A stretch of DNA of 36,625 nucleotides. Source: a virus. This document shows positions 1 through 7,486 of the stretch, piece by piece. Within the stretch, counting starts at the first letter, position 1. Each line of letters begins with the position of its first letter. The stretch is taken from positions 1 to 36,625 of the IMG/VR virus record IMGVR_UViG_3300031825_000381. One strand, given 5' to 3'. Position numbers and translations under genes: made by a program. The notes beneath the pieces were generated by a model. The model searched no databases and was not told the origin of the DNA. It saw only the letters and a list, made by a program, of their open reading frames with translations.

Positions 1-660
1 CTATTCAAGTCGAATGACACCAACTACGATAGCAAGAGATCTGATGGCGCTTACAGGCATGTCGAAAGGTGGATATATTTCCTTATTGTCACTAACAACT
101 TGCACTGTCTTTGGATCTTTGCCAGGATAAATGCGTTTGCATATCGCGCCCTGCTCTGTATCCATTACATAAACCTTTCCCCATTGAATAAAGCTTTTAA
201 GAGTAACCTTTTTGCAAGCTACGATATCACCGTTGAAATACTTAGGGTTCATCGACGTACCTGAAATGCGAATCAAAAAATCAGCCTTCTTGTTAAACTC
301 AGGAATTATGTATCTATCAGCATCCCGGTATAAAACCTGAATATCACCATTACCAAGTCCTGCTATAGCATCCACAGGTATCAGTGGGATTCCGGACGAC
401 TTACCTTTAGAATATGGAGTTGATGCTTCATTAACCTTTCTTGAGCTCGTATCGGACATATCGGTATTTAATAGGTCGTCTATTGTGACTTTAAAGTGGT
501 TTGCCAGCAGAATCAACGTGTCTAGGTCTGGCTTGCTGTGGCCGGTTTCGTAATTACTATATCGGCTTGCTGAGGTAAATCCCAGATCAAGACTTAGTTC
601 GTGTTGTTTTTTACCGGCTTTCTTACGTAGAAATGCCAGATTATTTGAAAAATATTCCAT
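1..660 (-). CDS. LexA/CI-type phage repressor (XRE HTH + S24 peptidase)
   Basis: Probable lysogeny repressor, 219 aa. Residues 5-65 form an XRE helix-turn-helix (QHELSLDLGFTSASRYSNYE). Residues 90-219 form a LexA-type S24 self-cleavage domain with Ser136 in GTSMNP, Lys175 in ICKRI and a possible Ala100-Gly101 scissile bond in DAIAGLG. In this family RecA filaments trigger cleavage at such a bond, so SOS-linked induction is inferred; Mu's own c repressor is not of this type. It is transcribed away from the transposase genes, across a control region holding palindromes that are probably its operators. One operator-like half-site (CAGATTATTTG, 637-647) lies inside its own first codons. The stop codon is the first three bases of the window. 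Confidence 0.93.
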   Translation of the reverse strand: MEYFSNNLAFLRKKAGKKQHELSLDLGFTSASRYSNYETGHSKPDLDTLILLANHFKVTIDDLLNTDMSDTSSRKVNEASTPYSKGKSSGIPLIPVDAIAGLGNGDIQVLYRDADRYIIPEFNKKADFLIRISGTSMNPKYFNGDIVACKKVTLKSFIQWGKVYVMDTEQGAICKRIYPGKDPKTVQVVSDNKEIYPPFDMPVSAIRSLAIVVGVIRLE

Positions 661-702
661 TGAAATTCAGGCAAATAATATTTAAATTCACAAATAATTT
701 GT
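637..702. promoter_or_regulatory. Repressor operator-like repeats, left cluster
   Basis: Repeated sites of the form CAAAT-N-ATTTG. The clearest is ACAAATAATTTGT (690-702), a perfect odd palindrome centred on 696. A weaker copy, CAAATAATATT, is at 672-682, and a coding-strand-overlapping one, CAGATTATTTG, is at 637-647. With the site at 719-733 they form a multi-operator array between the repressor and the early genes. Binding by the repressor is inferred from position and symmetry. Confidence 0.6.
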
Positions 703-718
703 TGTTTGGTTAGGAAAT

Positions 719-733
719 ACCAAATTATTTGGT
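719..733. promoter_or_regulatory. Repressor operator-like palindrome next to the early promoter
   Basis: ACCAAATTATTTGGT is a perfect odd palindrome centred on 726, exactly 30 bp (about three helical turns) from the centre of the 690-702 site. Its right edge abuts the ACTTTG promoter core, so occupancy by repressor should block the rightward early promoter. Confidence 0.65.
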
Positions 734-757
734 GTACTTTGTACCGTACACAGTACA
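733..757 (+). promoter_or_regulatory. Early promoter core inside a 25-bp near-perfect palindrome
   Basis: The Bacteroidota-like -7 element ACTTTG is at 736-741 and transcription would start near 748, giving a leader of about 34 nt before the ATG at 782. The same DNA is a 25-bp palindrome centred on C745 with 11 of 12 pairs matching (TGTACT on the left, AGTACA on the right, inner GTAC-C-GTAC). Its sequence differs from the CAAAT-N-ATTTG sites, so it may bind another protein, for example the product of 782-1027. Confidence 0.6.
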
Positions 758-781
758 AATAAACGGAAAAAAGTAATAGCA

Positions 782-1027
782 ATGGAAAAAGAGGTAAAAA
801 AAGATCATCTGGATGAAGTAAAAGGGCACCTCATTACTGATTTAGCTGAAGCAGGCAGGTGCAGTAAAGAGTATGTGAGAAAAGTGATCAGCTTCGAAAG
901 AAAAGCAAATTCTAAAAAAGCAAAAGCGCTCCTGCGTGCCGCTATTGCACTAAATAGAAGCATCATTAAAGGTAAGGAGATTGTGAAGCGTGAATTATCA
1001 ATCATTTCTGAAGGGGACGAGGCGTGA
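782..1027 (+). CDS. Small basic protein in the Ner position
   Basis: An 81-aa protein rich in Lys/Arg and probably all alpha-helical, with a region (about 18-55, DLAEAGRCSKEYVRKVISFE) that could be a helix-turn-helix. It is the first gene after the divergent early promoter and overlaps the transposase start by 4 bp (GTGA), so the two are translationally coupled. In Mu this slot holds Ner, a small DNA-binding regulator of the early promoter. I see no clear family signature, so a Ner-like role is inferred from position, size and charge only. Confidence 0.7.
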   Translation: MEKEVKKDHLDEVKGHLITDLAEAGRCSKEYVRKVISFERKANSKKAKALLRAAIALNRSIIKGKEIVKRELSIISEGDEA

Positions 1028-3048
1028 GAACATTTGAATATCATAACAACATCTTGTGCGTGGTTGCAGACGTGCTTTATGAAGGCATAGGTTTAATTTC
1101 CTATGAAGCCTATTTGCAAAAAGCGCATCGCGGCACTTTGCGCCGAGAACGAAAAGCTTGTCCGGGTTCAAAAGCGTTAATCAATTACGAGCTTCTTCCA
1201 GATGCATGGAAGGAGCTTATTGTTGAGAAATACGGAAACCCTTACAGCACAGTAAAACACGAGTCGTTTATCGACTTTATAGTGAAGGATCAGGACGCTG
1301 AGCGATTTTATCGCGAATACGTATATAACGAAAATAGCTCACTCAGTTTAGAGCGCCAGAAAGAGTATTGCATCAACGCAGAGATTCTGAACACCGTCCA
1401 GATAGTAATTCAGAATCGAAAAGCTCGTTGCAAAGCACTTGGAGGTCGTGCATCGAAAGTATGGGAGAACATCAGCGCGATTTTAAACGAATTGGATAGG
1501 AAGCGCTTTCCACACACACTTCCAACAAATCAGCGCAGCCTTCAAAGAGTGTTTAAACGCTATATGGACAACGGTTATATGGGGCTTATTCACAAAAATT
1601 ACGGGAATGACAACAGTGAGAAGATTAACGATAACGCGAAAATTTGGATACTAACTCGCTGGTCGAACCAAGTTGAACGATGCGCGAATATAAATCAATT
1701 GTTCATGGAGTACAACCGGATCGCCCCTGATCGTGGTTGGAAACAACTTGAAGATCCCGCTTCGTTAAAACTGTTCCTGAATAGAGAAGACACACAACCG
1801 CTCTGGTGGGGACATCGTTACGGCGAGCTTCGTGCAAAAGAAAAGTACAGCTACCAGCATTCTACAAAACTTCCTACAATGCGCGACAGCTTGTGGTATA
1901 GTGATGGTACAAAACTGAACTACTTCTATTTGAACGCTGAAGGTAAGGTTTCAACCATCAATGTGTACGAAGTAATGGATGCTTATAGCGAAGTTTTACT
2001 TGGTTATCATATTGCAGAGAAAGAAGACTACCAAACGCAATATAGCGCCTATAAAATGGCGGTGCAATTCGCAGGCCACAAACCGTATCAGCTAGGTTTT
2101 GATAATCAGGGTGGACACAAGAAACTTGAAAACGGAAGCTTCCTTTCTAAAATCGCCCACCTCGCAATCAAAACACAGCCATACAACGGAAAATCCAAAA
2201 CAATCGAAAGCGCATTTAACCGATTTCAGTCTCAATACCTAAAGCAAGACTGGTTCTTCACCGGACAAAACATCACTGCTAAAAAACTCGAAAGCAAAGC
2301 ACAACTTGAGTTTATCAATGCTAATAAAAACAATCTTCCTTCCCTAAAGGAAATTAAAGATCGTTACAAGCAACGCCGCGATGAGTGGAATAACAGCTTA
2401 CACCATGTCACCGGTTTACCGAGACTTGAAATGTATTTGAATAGCAAAAATGAAGCTTGTCCTAAAGTAGAGATGTGGGATATGGTAGAAATCTTCTGGA
2501 TACTTCGTGAACAACCTGTAATGTACAGTGCCTATGGCCTCACTTTTCAAGAGAAAAACGAGAAGTACACCTATACAGTGTATAACGCTAACGGACTGCC
2601 TGATATGGATTGGCATGGAAAGAACATCGATAAGAAGTTCTTTATAAAGTTTGATCCTGAGGATATGGGCATGGTTCTACTTTACGAAAAAGATTCTGCC
2701 GGTGAGCTTCGCTTTGTAACTGAAGCAAAAACGAAAGTTGAAATCGCTCGCGGAAAACAAGAGCAGACAGATTTCGATCGCGCCTATTTAGCTGGAATTA
2801 AAAAAATCAATGACGAGGCGCGTGTTCAGCGTGTGGCACAAATGGAAACAATGCTACAGGAAAACGGCGTGTCTGTATCAGACTATGGATTGAATCAGCC
2901 TGCTATTCTCGGCATCAACTCTAAAAGAAAAAAAACCAAGAGATCAAAAGAGGATTTCGGCAAGCTTCAGAAGCAAGAAAGTGAACTAATACCTGTATTA
3001 GTTAACAAGGATGATGAAGAGGATATTAACATATATGATAGAATGTAA
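1024..3048 (+). CDS. MuA-like DDE transposase
   Basis: DDE recombinase of 674 aa, close to the 663 aa of Mu A. It should bind the phage ends, nick them and join them to target DNA for integration and replicative transposition. The N-terminal part (to about 280) holds DNA-binding helices. The catalytic RNase H-fold core shows Asp294 in YSDGTK, Asp360 in GFDNQGG and Glu395 in KSKTIESAFNRF. The basic C-terminus would carry the MuB-interaction region. The start is GTG at 1024, overlapping the upstream stop codon. It is followed by a hairpin and the muB-like gene, the standard transposition pair. The end sequences it recognises are outside the window. Confidence 0.95.
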   Translation: MRTFEYHNNILCVVADVLYEGIGLISYEAYLQKAHRGTLRRERKACPGSKALINYELLPDAWKELIVEKYGNPYSTVKHESFIDFIVKDQDAERFYREYVYNENSSLSLERQKEYCINAEILNTVQIVIQNRKARCKALGGRASKVWENISAILNELDRKRFPHTLPTNQRSLQRVFKRYMDNGYMGLIHKNYGNDNSEKINDNAKIWILTRWSNQVERCANINQLFMEYNRIAPDRGWKQLEDPASLKLFLNREDTQPLWWGHRYGELRAKEKYSYQHSTKLPTMRDSLWYSDGTKLNYFYLNAEGKVSTINVYEVMDAYSEVLLGYHIAEKEDYQTQYSAYKMAVQFAGHKPYQLGFDNQGGHKKLENGSFLSKIAHLAIKTQPYNGKSKTIESAFNRFQSQYLKQDWFFTGQNITAKKLESKAQLEFINANKNNLPSLKEIKDRYKQRRDEWNNSLHHVTGLPRLEMYLNSKNEACPKVEMWDMVEIFWILREQPVMYSAYGLTFQEKNEKYTYTVYNANGLPDMDWHGKNIDKKFFIKFDPEDMGMVLLYEKDSAGELRFVTEAKTKVEIARGKQEQTDFDRAYLAGIKKINDEARVQRVAQMETMLQENGVSVSDYGLNQPAILGINSKRKKTKRSKEDFGKLQKQESELIPVLVNKDDEEDINIYDRM

Positions 3049-3049
3049 A

Positions 3050-3080
3050 AAACCCTGCAAGGTTGCAACTCACAGGGTTT
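3050..3080 (+). terminator. Hairpin between the muA-like and muB-like genes
   Basis: An 8-bp stem, AAACCCTG (3050-3057) with CAGGGTTT (3073-3080), encloses a 15-nt loop containing the small palindrome GTTGCAAC. It starts just after the transposase stop. On the plus strand only TTT follows, so it is at best an attenuator or RNA-processing/stability hairpin. On the minus strand the A-run at 3047-3052 would give a T-tract, so it could end antisense transcription. Confidence 0.5.
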
Positions 3081-3105
3081 AATGTATAAACAATATAAAA
3101 AAGAG

Positions 3106-3951
3106 ATGACAAATTTAAACAAACAACAAATCAAAAACAAATTGGCGGAATACTGCGAGAGGTATGAAAGCCAAAACAAAGCAGCTAACAGCCTGAAAGG
3201 TGTAAGCGCTGGTACCATCAGCCAAATCCTTAGTGAAAAGTGGGAGCAAATAAGCGATGAGATGTGGATGAAGGTTGCAAAGCAAGTTGGGTATTCAACA
3301 AAGCATTGGAACATAGTGGAGACTCGAAACTTCAAATTCTTCTCCGCATTGCTTAAGGACGCGGCTTTCAATAGCAATGTTATTGCAGTGGTTGCACCAG
3401 CTGGTGCAAGCAAATCAGAATCAGCGAAGCATTATGTTAGTAAAAATAAACGTGCATATCGCTTGGAATGCAACGAGTACTGGAATCGGAAAATGTTCTT
3501 ATCTGAGCTTCTCACTGTTATAGGACGCGACTACAGTGGTTTAAATGTGAACGAAATGGTTGGAGAGATTGTTCGCACACTTAAGGTTCAGGATTGCCCT
3601 GTAATCATTCTAGATGAATTCGACAAGGTAAGCGACCAGGTGCTTTACTTCTTTATTACCCTATACAATCAGTTGGAAGACAATTGTGGTATTGTGGTTT
3701 GTTCAACTGATCACCTTGAGAAGCGTATTAAACGCGGATTGAGACTGAATAAAAAAGGTTATAAAGAATTCTACAGTCGCATTGGCAGAAGGTTTATTGA
3801 GCTTCCGGGAGTAACCACAACAGACATTACACAAATCTGTATTGCGAACGGTCTGCCTGATAAGGAGGATATCAAGAAAGTAATTGAGGACAGCGACTAT
3901 GATTTGCGCCGAGTAAAAAGAAAAATTCACGCATTAAAGAACGCTGCATAA
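3106..3951 (+). CDS. MuB-like AAA+ target-selection ATPase
   Basis: ATP-dependent DNA-binding partner of the transposase that would deliver target DNA and stimulate strand transfer. Numbered from an upstream ATG at 3082, an HTH-like N-terminus (about 28-72) precedes the ATPase core. The P-loop is APAGASKS (105-112), which lacks the usual second Gly before Lys. Walker B is VIILDEFDK with Asp178-Glu179. I prefer the ATG at 3106 because AAAAAAGAG precedes it and the 3082 ATG directly abuts a hairpin. From 3106 the protein has 281 aa, against 312 for Mu B. The family call rests on the HTH + AAA architecture and the position after muA. Confidence 0.88.
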   Translation: MTNLNKQQIKNKLAEYCERYESQNKAANSLKGVSAGTISQILSEKWEQISDEMWMKVAKQVGYSTKHWNIVETRNFKFFSALLKDAAFNSNVIAVVAPAGASKSESAKHYVSKNKRAYRLECNEYWNRKMFLSELLTVIGRDYSGLNVNEMVGEIVRTLKVQDCPVIILDEFDKVSDQVLYFFITLYNQLEDNCGIVVCSTDHLEKRIKRGLRLNKKGYKEFYSRIGRRFIELPGVTTTDITQICIANGLPDKEDIKKVIEDSDYDLRRVKRKIHALKNAA

Positions 3952-3957
3952 TAGTAT

Positions 3958-4740
3958 ATGACCCAGACCCCCATAGTTAACAAGAAAAGAGCTATATCAA
4001 TCGACAAACTTCTTAAAACGAAGTTTGTTGATATGCACTTCGATGGAAATTGGAAAGAGGCATTAGGTGTTCCAGAAATGTCCGGAACGTGGTTCATTTG
4101 GGGCAACTCTTCAAACGGTAAAACAAGCGGGTGTCTTAGGCTTGCCAAATACCTTACAAAGTTTTCTAAAGTAATTTACAATACACTGGAAGAGGGCGCT
4201 CGTAAAAGCATGCAGCAAGCCATTCAACGCGCCGGAATTAAAGACGTACAGAGGCGCTTTACGCTTCTTCATAAAGAGCCTATGGAAGAATTGGCCTCAC
4301 GTTTACAGAACAGAAAAAGCGCTCGCATTGTATTCATCGACAGCTTTCAGTATTGGGGACCAACCAAGAAGGAATTCATTCGCTTTACAGAACAGTTTCC
4401 AAATCATCTGTTCATTTTCGTTAGTCACGCCGAAGGAAGGGAACCAGCAGGTAAGGTTGCTAGGCATGTTAGATACCACTCTGACGTGAAAATCTTCGTT
4501 GAGGGATATAAAATGATCTGTGAATCACGATTTGGAGGCCAAGGGGAAATTGTGGTAAGCGAAGAGAGAGCCGCAAAATACTGGGGAGAAAAAACGAAAC
4601 AACAATACATGCCAAAATATGATGAGACTAAATCCAACGGAGATAGCGTTGCTGGAAGCGAGAATAGAGCAACTGCGCACTCAAAACAAACAGGAACAAA
4701 AACAAAGCGAACCAGACAAACGCCTACTGAAATACAATAA
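3958..4740 (+). CDS. RecA/DnaB-like P-loop ATPase
   Basis: A 260-aa ATPase of the RecA/KaiC/DnaB-like fold. Walker A is FIWGNSSNGKTSG (about 46-58) and the Walker B strand is RIVFIDSFQYW. A later FIFVSHAEGR segment matches the sensor strand of RecA-type cores. No helicase N-terminal or OB domain is visible. The last 45 residues are Thr/Lys/Gln-rich and look disordered. It follows the muB-like gene after 6 bp, so a role in DNA replication or transposition intermediates is likely, but substrate and partners are unknown. Mu itself has no such gene next to B. Confidence 0.75.
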   Translation: MTQTPIVNKKRAISIDKLLKTKFVDMHFDGNWKEALGVPEMSGTWFIWGNSSNGKTSGCLRLAKYLTKFSKVIYNTLEEGARKSMQQAIQRAGIKDVQRRFTLLHKEPMEELASRLQNRKSARIVFIDSFQYWGPTKKEFIRFTEQFPNHLFIFVSHAEGREPAGKVARHVRYHSDVKIFVEGYKMICESRFGGQGEIVVSEERAAKYWGEKTKQQYMPKYDETKSNGDSVAGSENRATAHSKQTGTKTKRTRQTPTEIQ

Positions 4741-4785
4741 AGAAGCGATAGTAAGAATAAGCCACTGGATAATAGACGGTAGAAA

Positions 4786-5187
4786 ATGAAACCAAACCTA
4801 AATATAATCGAACAAGCCACCAGCATCGACGCACAGCAGCGCGGCGAGATGCTAATGGAGTCTGCTTATATGTGGATTGAAAGATATTTCGGAACAGATC
4901 CAGTTATCACCAACGCGCTTAATCAGAGTGTTCATTTCTGGAAATGGTGGGCAGGACAGTGGGACAATCGTGATAACGATTTCCTATACTGGTACGACTA
5001 TCAATCAAAGCTTTATGCCCGCCTTGAAATGAGTATTTCCCGCGAGCAGGCTCTGGAGTTCTACCGCGATTTACACGACTGTGGTAAACTTGGTATAGTG
5101 CCCAATCGATTGGTGCAATCGGAATTCAACAAGCTACTTAAAAGCGAACAGGAAAAATTAAAAACCCTTAAGCAAAGTAAAAAATGA
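4786..5187 (+). CDS. Unknown early protein, Trp-rich
   Basis: A 133-aa protein that I cannot assign to a family. The centre is aromatic-rich (HFWKWWAGQWDN, FLYWYDYQSKLYARL) and the C-terminus is Lys/Gln-rich and helical. No membrane segment or enzyme motif is seen. The gene lies in the early operon 45 bp after the ATPase gene and overlaps the next start by 4 bp (ATGA), which indicates coupled translation. Confidence 0.75.
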   Translation: MKPNLNIIEQATSIDAQQRGEMLMESAYMWIERYFGTDPVITNALNQSVHFWKWWAGQWDNRDNDFLYWYDYQSKLYARLEMSISREQALEFYRDLHDCGKLGIVPNRLVQSEFNKLLKSEQEKLKTLKQSKK

Positions 5188-5549
5188 TATCTAACACGCC
5201 GGTTACTGTAAACATCCTGGTTATTAAGCATGTGCTTTACTGGCTGGAGCTTCATATTGAGGAGGTTCTTTCGCCAGTAAGCAATGATGATAAATCTTAC
5301 CGTGGTTTCGCAATGATCTGCGGGATCCTTCAGGCACCAGAGCTAAAAGACTTCTCTATGATGCCTGTCCAAATCGCAGAGTACTTCGGTCACCCGGAAG
5401 TGACAAAGTACGAAGTACAAAAAGCGACTGAAAAACATCGTCACTGCATGTACATCATGTCAGAGCATCGCATCGTAACAGAGAAGATTATCACCCGCGC
5501 GGTTCAATACATTAACAACATCACTAAAAAAGTATATGAAGAACAGTAA
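5184..5549 (+). CDS. Unknown early protein
   Basis: A 121-aa, probably alpha-helical protein with no recognised family. The segment PVQIAEYFGHPEVTKYEVQK could be a helix-turn-helix, but this is weak. It overlaps the upstream gene by 4 bp and the downstream gene by 14 bp, so all three are likely translated together. Confidence 0.7.
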   Translation: MISNTPVTVNILVIKHVLYWLELHIEEVLSPVSNDDKSYRGFAMICGILQAPELKDFSMMPVQIAEYFGHPEVTKYEVQKATEKHRHCMYIMSEHRIVTEKIITRAVQYINNITKKVYEEQ

Positions 5550-5796
5550 CGAGATACAATTACTTCAGCAGAAGCTTTCTGACCATCAGCAAAAAATAGT
5601 GGATCTGAACAATTGGTTAATGCGCAACCATGATCATCCAGACCGATCAAAAGTATGGAGCGATAAAGCATACCACGAACGCGAGCGAAGTGTTGTAGAG
5701 CGCATGATAAAAAACGTAGAGGTTGGGATACCTGCGCTAGGGTTTCCTCCAGAGATATCTGTTCCATTCGATAGTAAAACGCAAAATAAAATATAA
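5536..5796 (+). CDS. Unknown small early protein with N-terminal coiled coil
   Basis: An 86-aa protein. Residues 5-30 (EIQLLQQKLSDHQQKIVDLN) give a heptad-like coiled coil, followed by charged helices and a Pro-rich tail (GIPALGFPPEISVPF). No family recognised. The start lies inside the end of the preceding gene and the DUF3164 gene follows 4 bp after the stop. Confidence 0.65.
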   Translation: MKNSNEIQLLQQKLSDHQQKIVDLNNWLMRNHDHPDRSKVWSDKAYHERERSVVERMIKNVEVGIPALGFPPEISVPFDSKTQNKI

Positions 5797-5800
5797 TAAT

Positions 5801-6421
5801 ATGATACAAACATCAAAACAAAGCACATGGACTGATGCATCAGGCGTTCAGGTACCATTTAATCGGGTAACAAAACTCGAAAAGAATAAAGAGGCAGCTG
5901 CTGCAAAACTTCAAAAGTCAGCCAATCAAATAACTGATCTTTTAGCAGATTTTAAAGAAGTAATTGAGAAATGTACCGCTGCTTTTTACGAAGAGGTTCT
6001 GAAGGAAAACAAAGCCGACAAACGCGAACGTAAAGGAAACTTTACATGGTTCAATTTCAATAAAACCATTAAGGTTGAACGTTCAGCTACCGAGCGGATA
6101 GAATTTAAAGATGTGGAGATCCAGCTTGCAAAAGAAAAGCTTGACAGTTTCATCACTGACAGCTTAAGCAGCGCAGATGCTTTCATCAAGGAACTTGTTA
6201 ACGATGCCTTTCAAAACACTAAGGGCGGTTTAGATCCTAAGAAAGTATTAAGCCTTTTGAAATACAGATCGAAAACAAAAGCTGTTAAGTTTCACGAGGC
6301 TTTGGATCTAATTGAAAAATCAATAGAGCGTAATAGTAGTAAAACGTATTACCGCATCTCTGTTAAGAATGAGCAGTCCGGCGAGTATGAATACATCAAA
6401 CTGAACTTTAGCGATTTCTAG
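5801..6421 (+). CDS. DUF3164 family protein
   Basis: A 206-aa protein matching the pattern of DUF3164, a family common in early regions of Mu-like phages. It opens with TWTDASGVQVPFNRV, then a long helix with ADFKEVIEKC, a small domain GNFTWFNFNKTIKVERSATE, and a C-terminal helical part ending SSKTYYRISVKNEQ. Its biochemical role is not established. The position is where Mu carries kil/gam-like early genes, but it lacks the Gam (Ku-like) signature, so I do not call it Gam. The tRNA-like RNA begins 11 bp after the stop. Confidence 0.75.
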   Translation: MIQTSKQSTWTDASGVQVPFNRVTKLEKNKEAAAAKLQKSANQITDLLADFKEVIEKCTAAFYEEVLKENKADKRERKGNFTWFNFNKTIKVERSATERIEFKDVEIQLAKEKLDSFITDSLSSADAFIKELVNDAFQNTKGGLDPKKVLSLLKYRSKTKAVKFHEALDLIEKSIERNSSKTYYRISVKNEQSGEYEYIKLNFSDF

Positions 6422-6432
6422 TCGCATCCCCA

Positions 6433-6527
6433 TCCTGCATAGATCAACGCAGATCGTCTCGTTAGTTTTTGAGAGTTGTTTGTTTAATAATAGCGAGGAG
6501 ATGCCGGTTCGAGCCCGGTTGCAGGAA
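6433..6527 (+). tRNA. tRNA-like RNA (Asn-type arms) with a 32-nt anticodon loop
   Basis: Acceptor stem TCCTGCA (6433-6439) pairs perfectly with TGCAGGA (6520-6526). U8-A9 follow, then a D stem GATC/GATC (6442-6445, 6452-6455) around a shortened loop AACGCA. The anticodon stem is TCTCG (6457-6461) with CGAGG (6494-6498), followed by variable loop AGAT. The T arm is canonical: GCCGG-TTCGAGC-CCGGT (6503-6519), directly abutting the acceptor strand. Discriminator base is A6527, with no encoded CCA. The U1-A72 start and arm sequences resemble tRNA-Asn. The anticodon loop is 32 nt (6462-6493) instead of 7 and the D loop lacks the GG pair, so it is unlikely to decode normally. It could be a degenerate tRNA, a tRNA mimic or decoy, or a regulatory RNA. 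Confidence 0.6.
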
Positions 6528-6552
6528 CTGAAACCCTTATAAAACCAAAACC

Positions 6553-7017
6553 ATGCAAAAAGAAGCACAAGTCAATTTTTCACAGTTCACCGAAGAAGAG
6601 CAACTAGAAATGAGTCTTAACCAGATTCGCCGTCGCGTGTCGCCTCCATACGCGCCGTTTACACATTATCCTTTCGCTTACATCTCAGGAAAGATTAGCG
6701 GAGAGCCTGAAGGCAACAAGCACAAGTTTGAAGCGGCCAGCGATCTGCTTAACTCAAAAGGCTACTGCGCTGTAAATCCACACAAACTACCCGCCGCACA
6801 CGATAAAGAATGGCACTCATACATGCGCGAGTGCTGCTCACGCCTTAGCAAGTGTGATGTGGTGTTCGTTCTGGATGATTTCAGTAATTCCCGTGGCGCC
6901 AGAAGAGAAGTTCTTCTTGCTGAGTGGCTGAAGATCCCGGTATACTCAATCGAAAACATGAAGCGGGTTCAACTTAGCTTTTGGATGAAACTTAAAATGA
7001 TTTTAAACCTCGCTTAA
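6553..7017 (+). CDS. DUF4406 protein (nucleoside 2-deoxyribosyltransferase-like fold)
   Basis: A 154-aa protein. The core (about 40-140) reads FAYISGKISGEPEGN, then AASDLLNSKGYCAVNP, WHSYMRECCSRLSKCDVVFVLDD and SRGARREVLLAEWLKIPVY, the order of motifs in DUF4406. That family has the fold of nucleoside 2-deoxyribosyltransferases and is frequent in phages; its substrate is unknown. The stop codon TAA is followed at once by the ATG of the next gene. A nucleotide-metabolism or anti-defence role is only inferred from the fold. Confidence 0.8.
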   Translation: MQKEAQVNFSQFTEEEQLEMSLNQIRRRVSPPYAPFTHYPFAYISGKISGEPEGNKHKFEAASDLLNSKGYCAVNPHKLPAAHDKEWHSYMRECCSRLSKCDVVFVLDDFSNSRGARREVLLAEWLKIPVYSIENMKRVQLSFWMKLKMILNLA

Positions 7018-7479
7018 ATGCTACGCAACAAACAGCAAAATAAAGCGCTTCACCTTCTTGTTGGAGAACTGAACATCAGCTCCGAAATGAAGGAGGAACT
7101 TGTGTATCAGTTCACAAACGGGCGCGAGACCAGTTCATCTAAAATGCTTGTTAACGAATGTCAGTCGCTTATTAACCACTTGAACCATATTAAGAACGGC
7201 ACATCGGCAACTAACCGAAAGGTAAGTAACCACTCGGTTAGCCGTATGAGCCGCGAAGATAAAGACAAGTGCCAGAAAATGCGCCGGAAGATCCTAAGCA
7301 TCTTCCATGAAATGGGATGGAAGAAGCAAGGCCAACTGGATTGGACGCGCATAAACGAGTGGCTGTTAACTCGTGGATATCTGAAAAAAGCGCTTAACGA
7401 TTACAAGCTGGCTGAACTGCCTAAGCTGGTTTCACAAGTGGAAAAATTATTACTGCATCACTACAATGGGAAGATATAG
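7018..7479 (+). CDS. GemA-like regulator (DUF1018-type)
   Basis: A 153-aa protein whose C-terminal half carries the pattern of the GemA/gp16 family of Mu-like phages: KMRRKILSIFHEMGW, DWTRINEWLLTRGYLKKALNDY, AELPKLVSQVEKLL. In Mu, GemA is an early protein linked to changes in host gene expression and DNA topology. The N-terminal half is divergent and includes a Ser-rich linker (about 55-80). It sits directly after the DUF4406 gene with no gap, in the usual early/middle region. Confidence 0.72.
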   Translation: MLRNKQQNKALHLLVGELNISSEMKEELVYQFTNGRETSSSKMLVNECQSLINHLNHIKNGTSATNRKVSNHSVSRMSREDKDKCQKMRRKILSIFHEMGWKKQGQLDWTRINEWLLTRGYLKKALNDYKLAELPKLVSQVEKLLLHHYNGKI

Positions 7480-7486
7480 TTTTAAA

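Noticed and set aside
5801-6421. Mu Gam (host-nuclease inhibitor) at this early position
   Set aside because: The sequence opens with the WTDASGVQVP pattern and has the helical layout of DUF3164, without the Gam/Ku-like pattern.
6433-6527. Ordinary class II tRNA (Leu/Ser) with long variable arm
   Set aside because: The pairing TCTCG/CGAGG and a 4-base variable loop place the extra bases in the anticodon loop, not in the variable arm.
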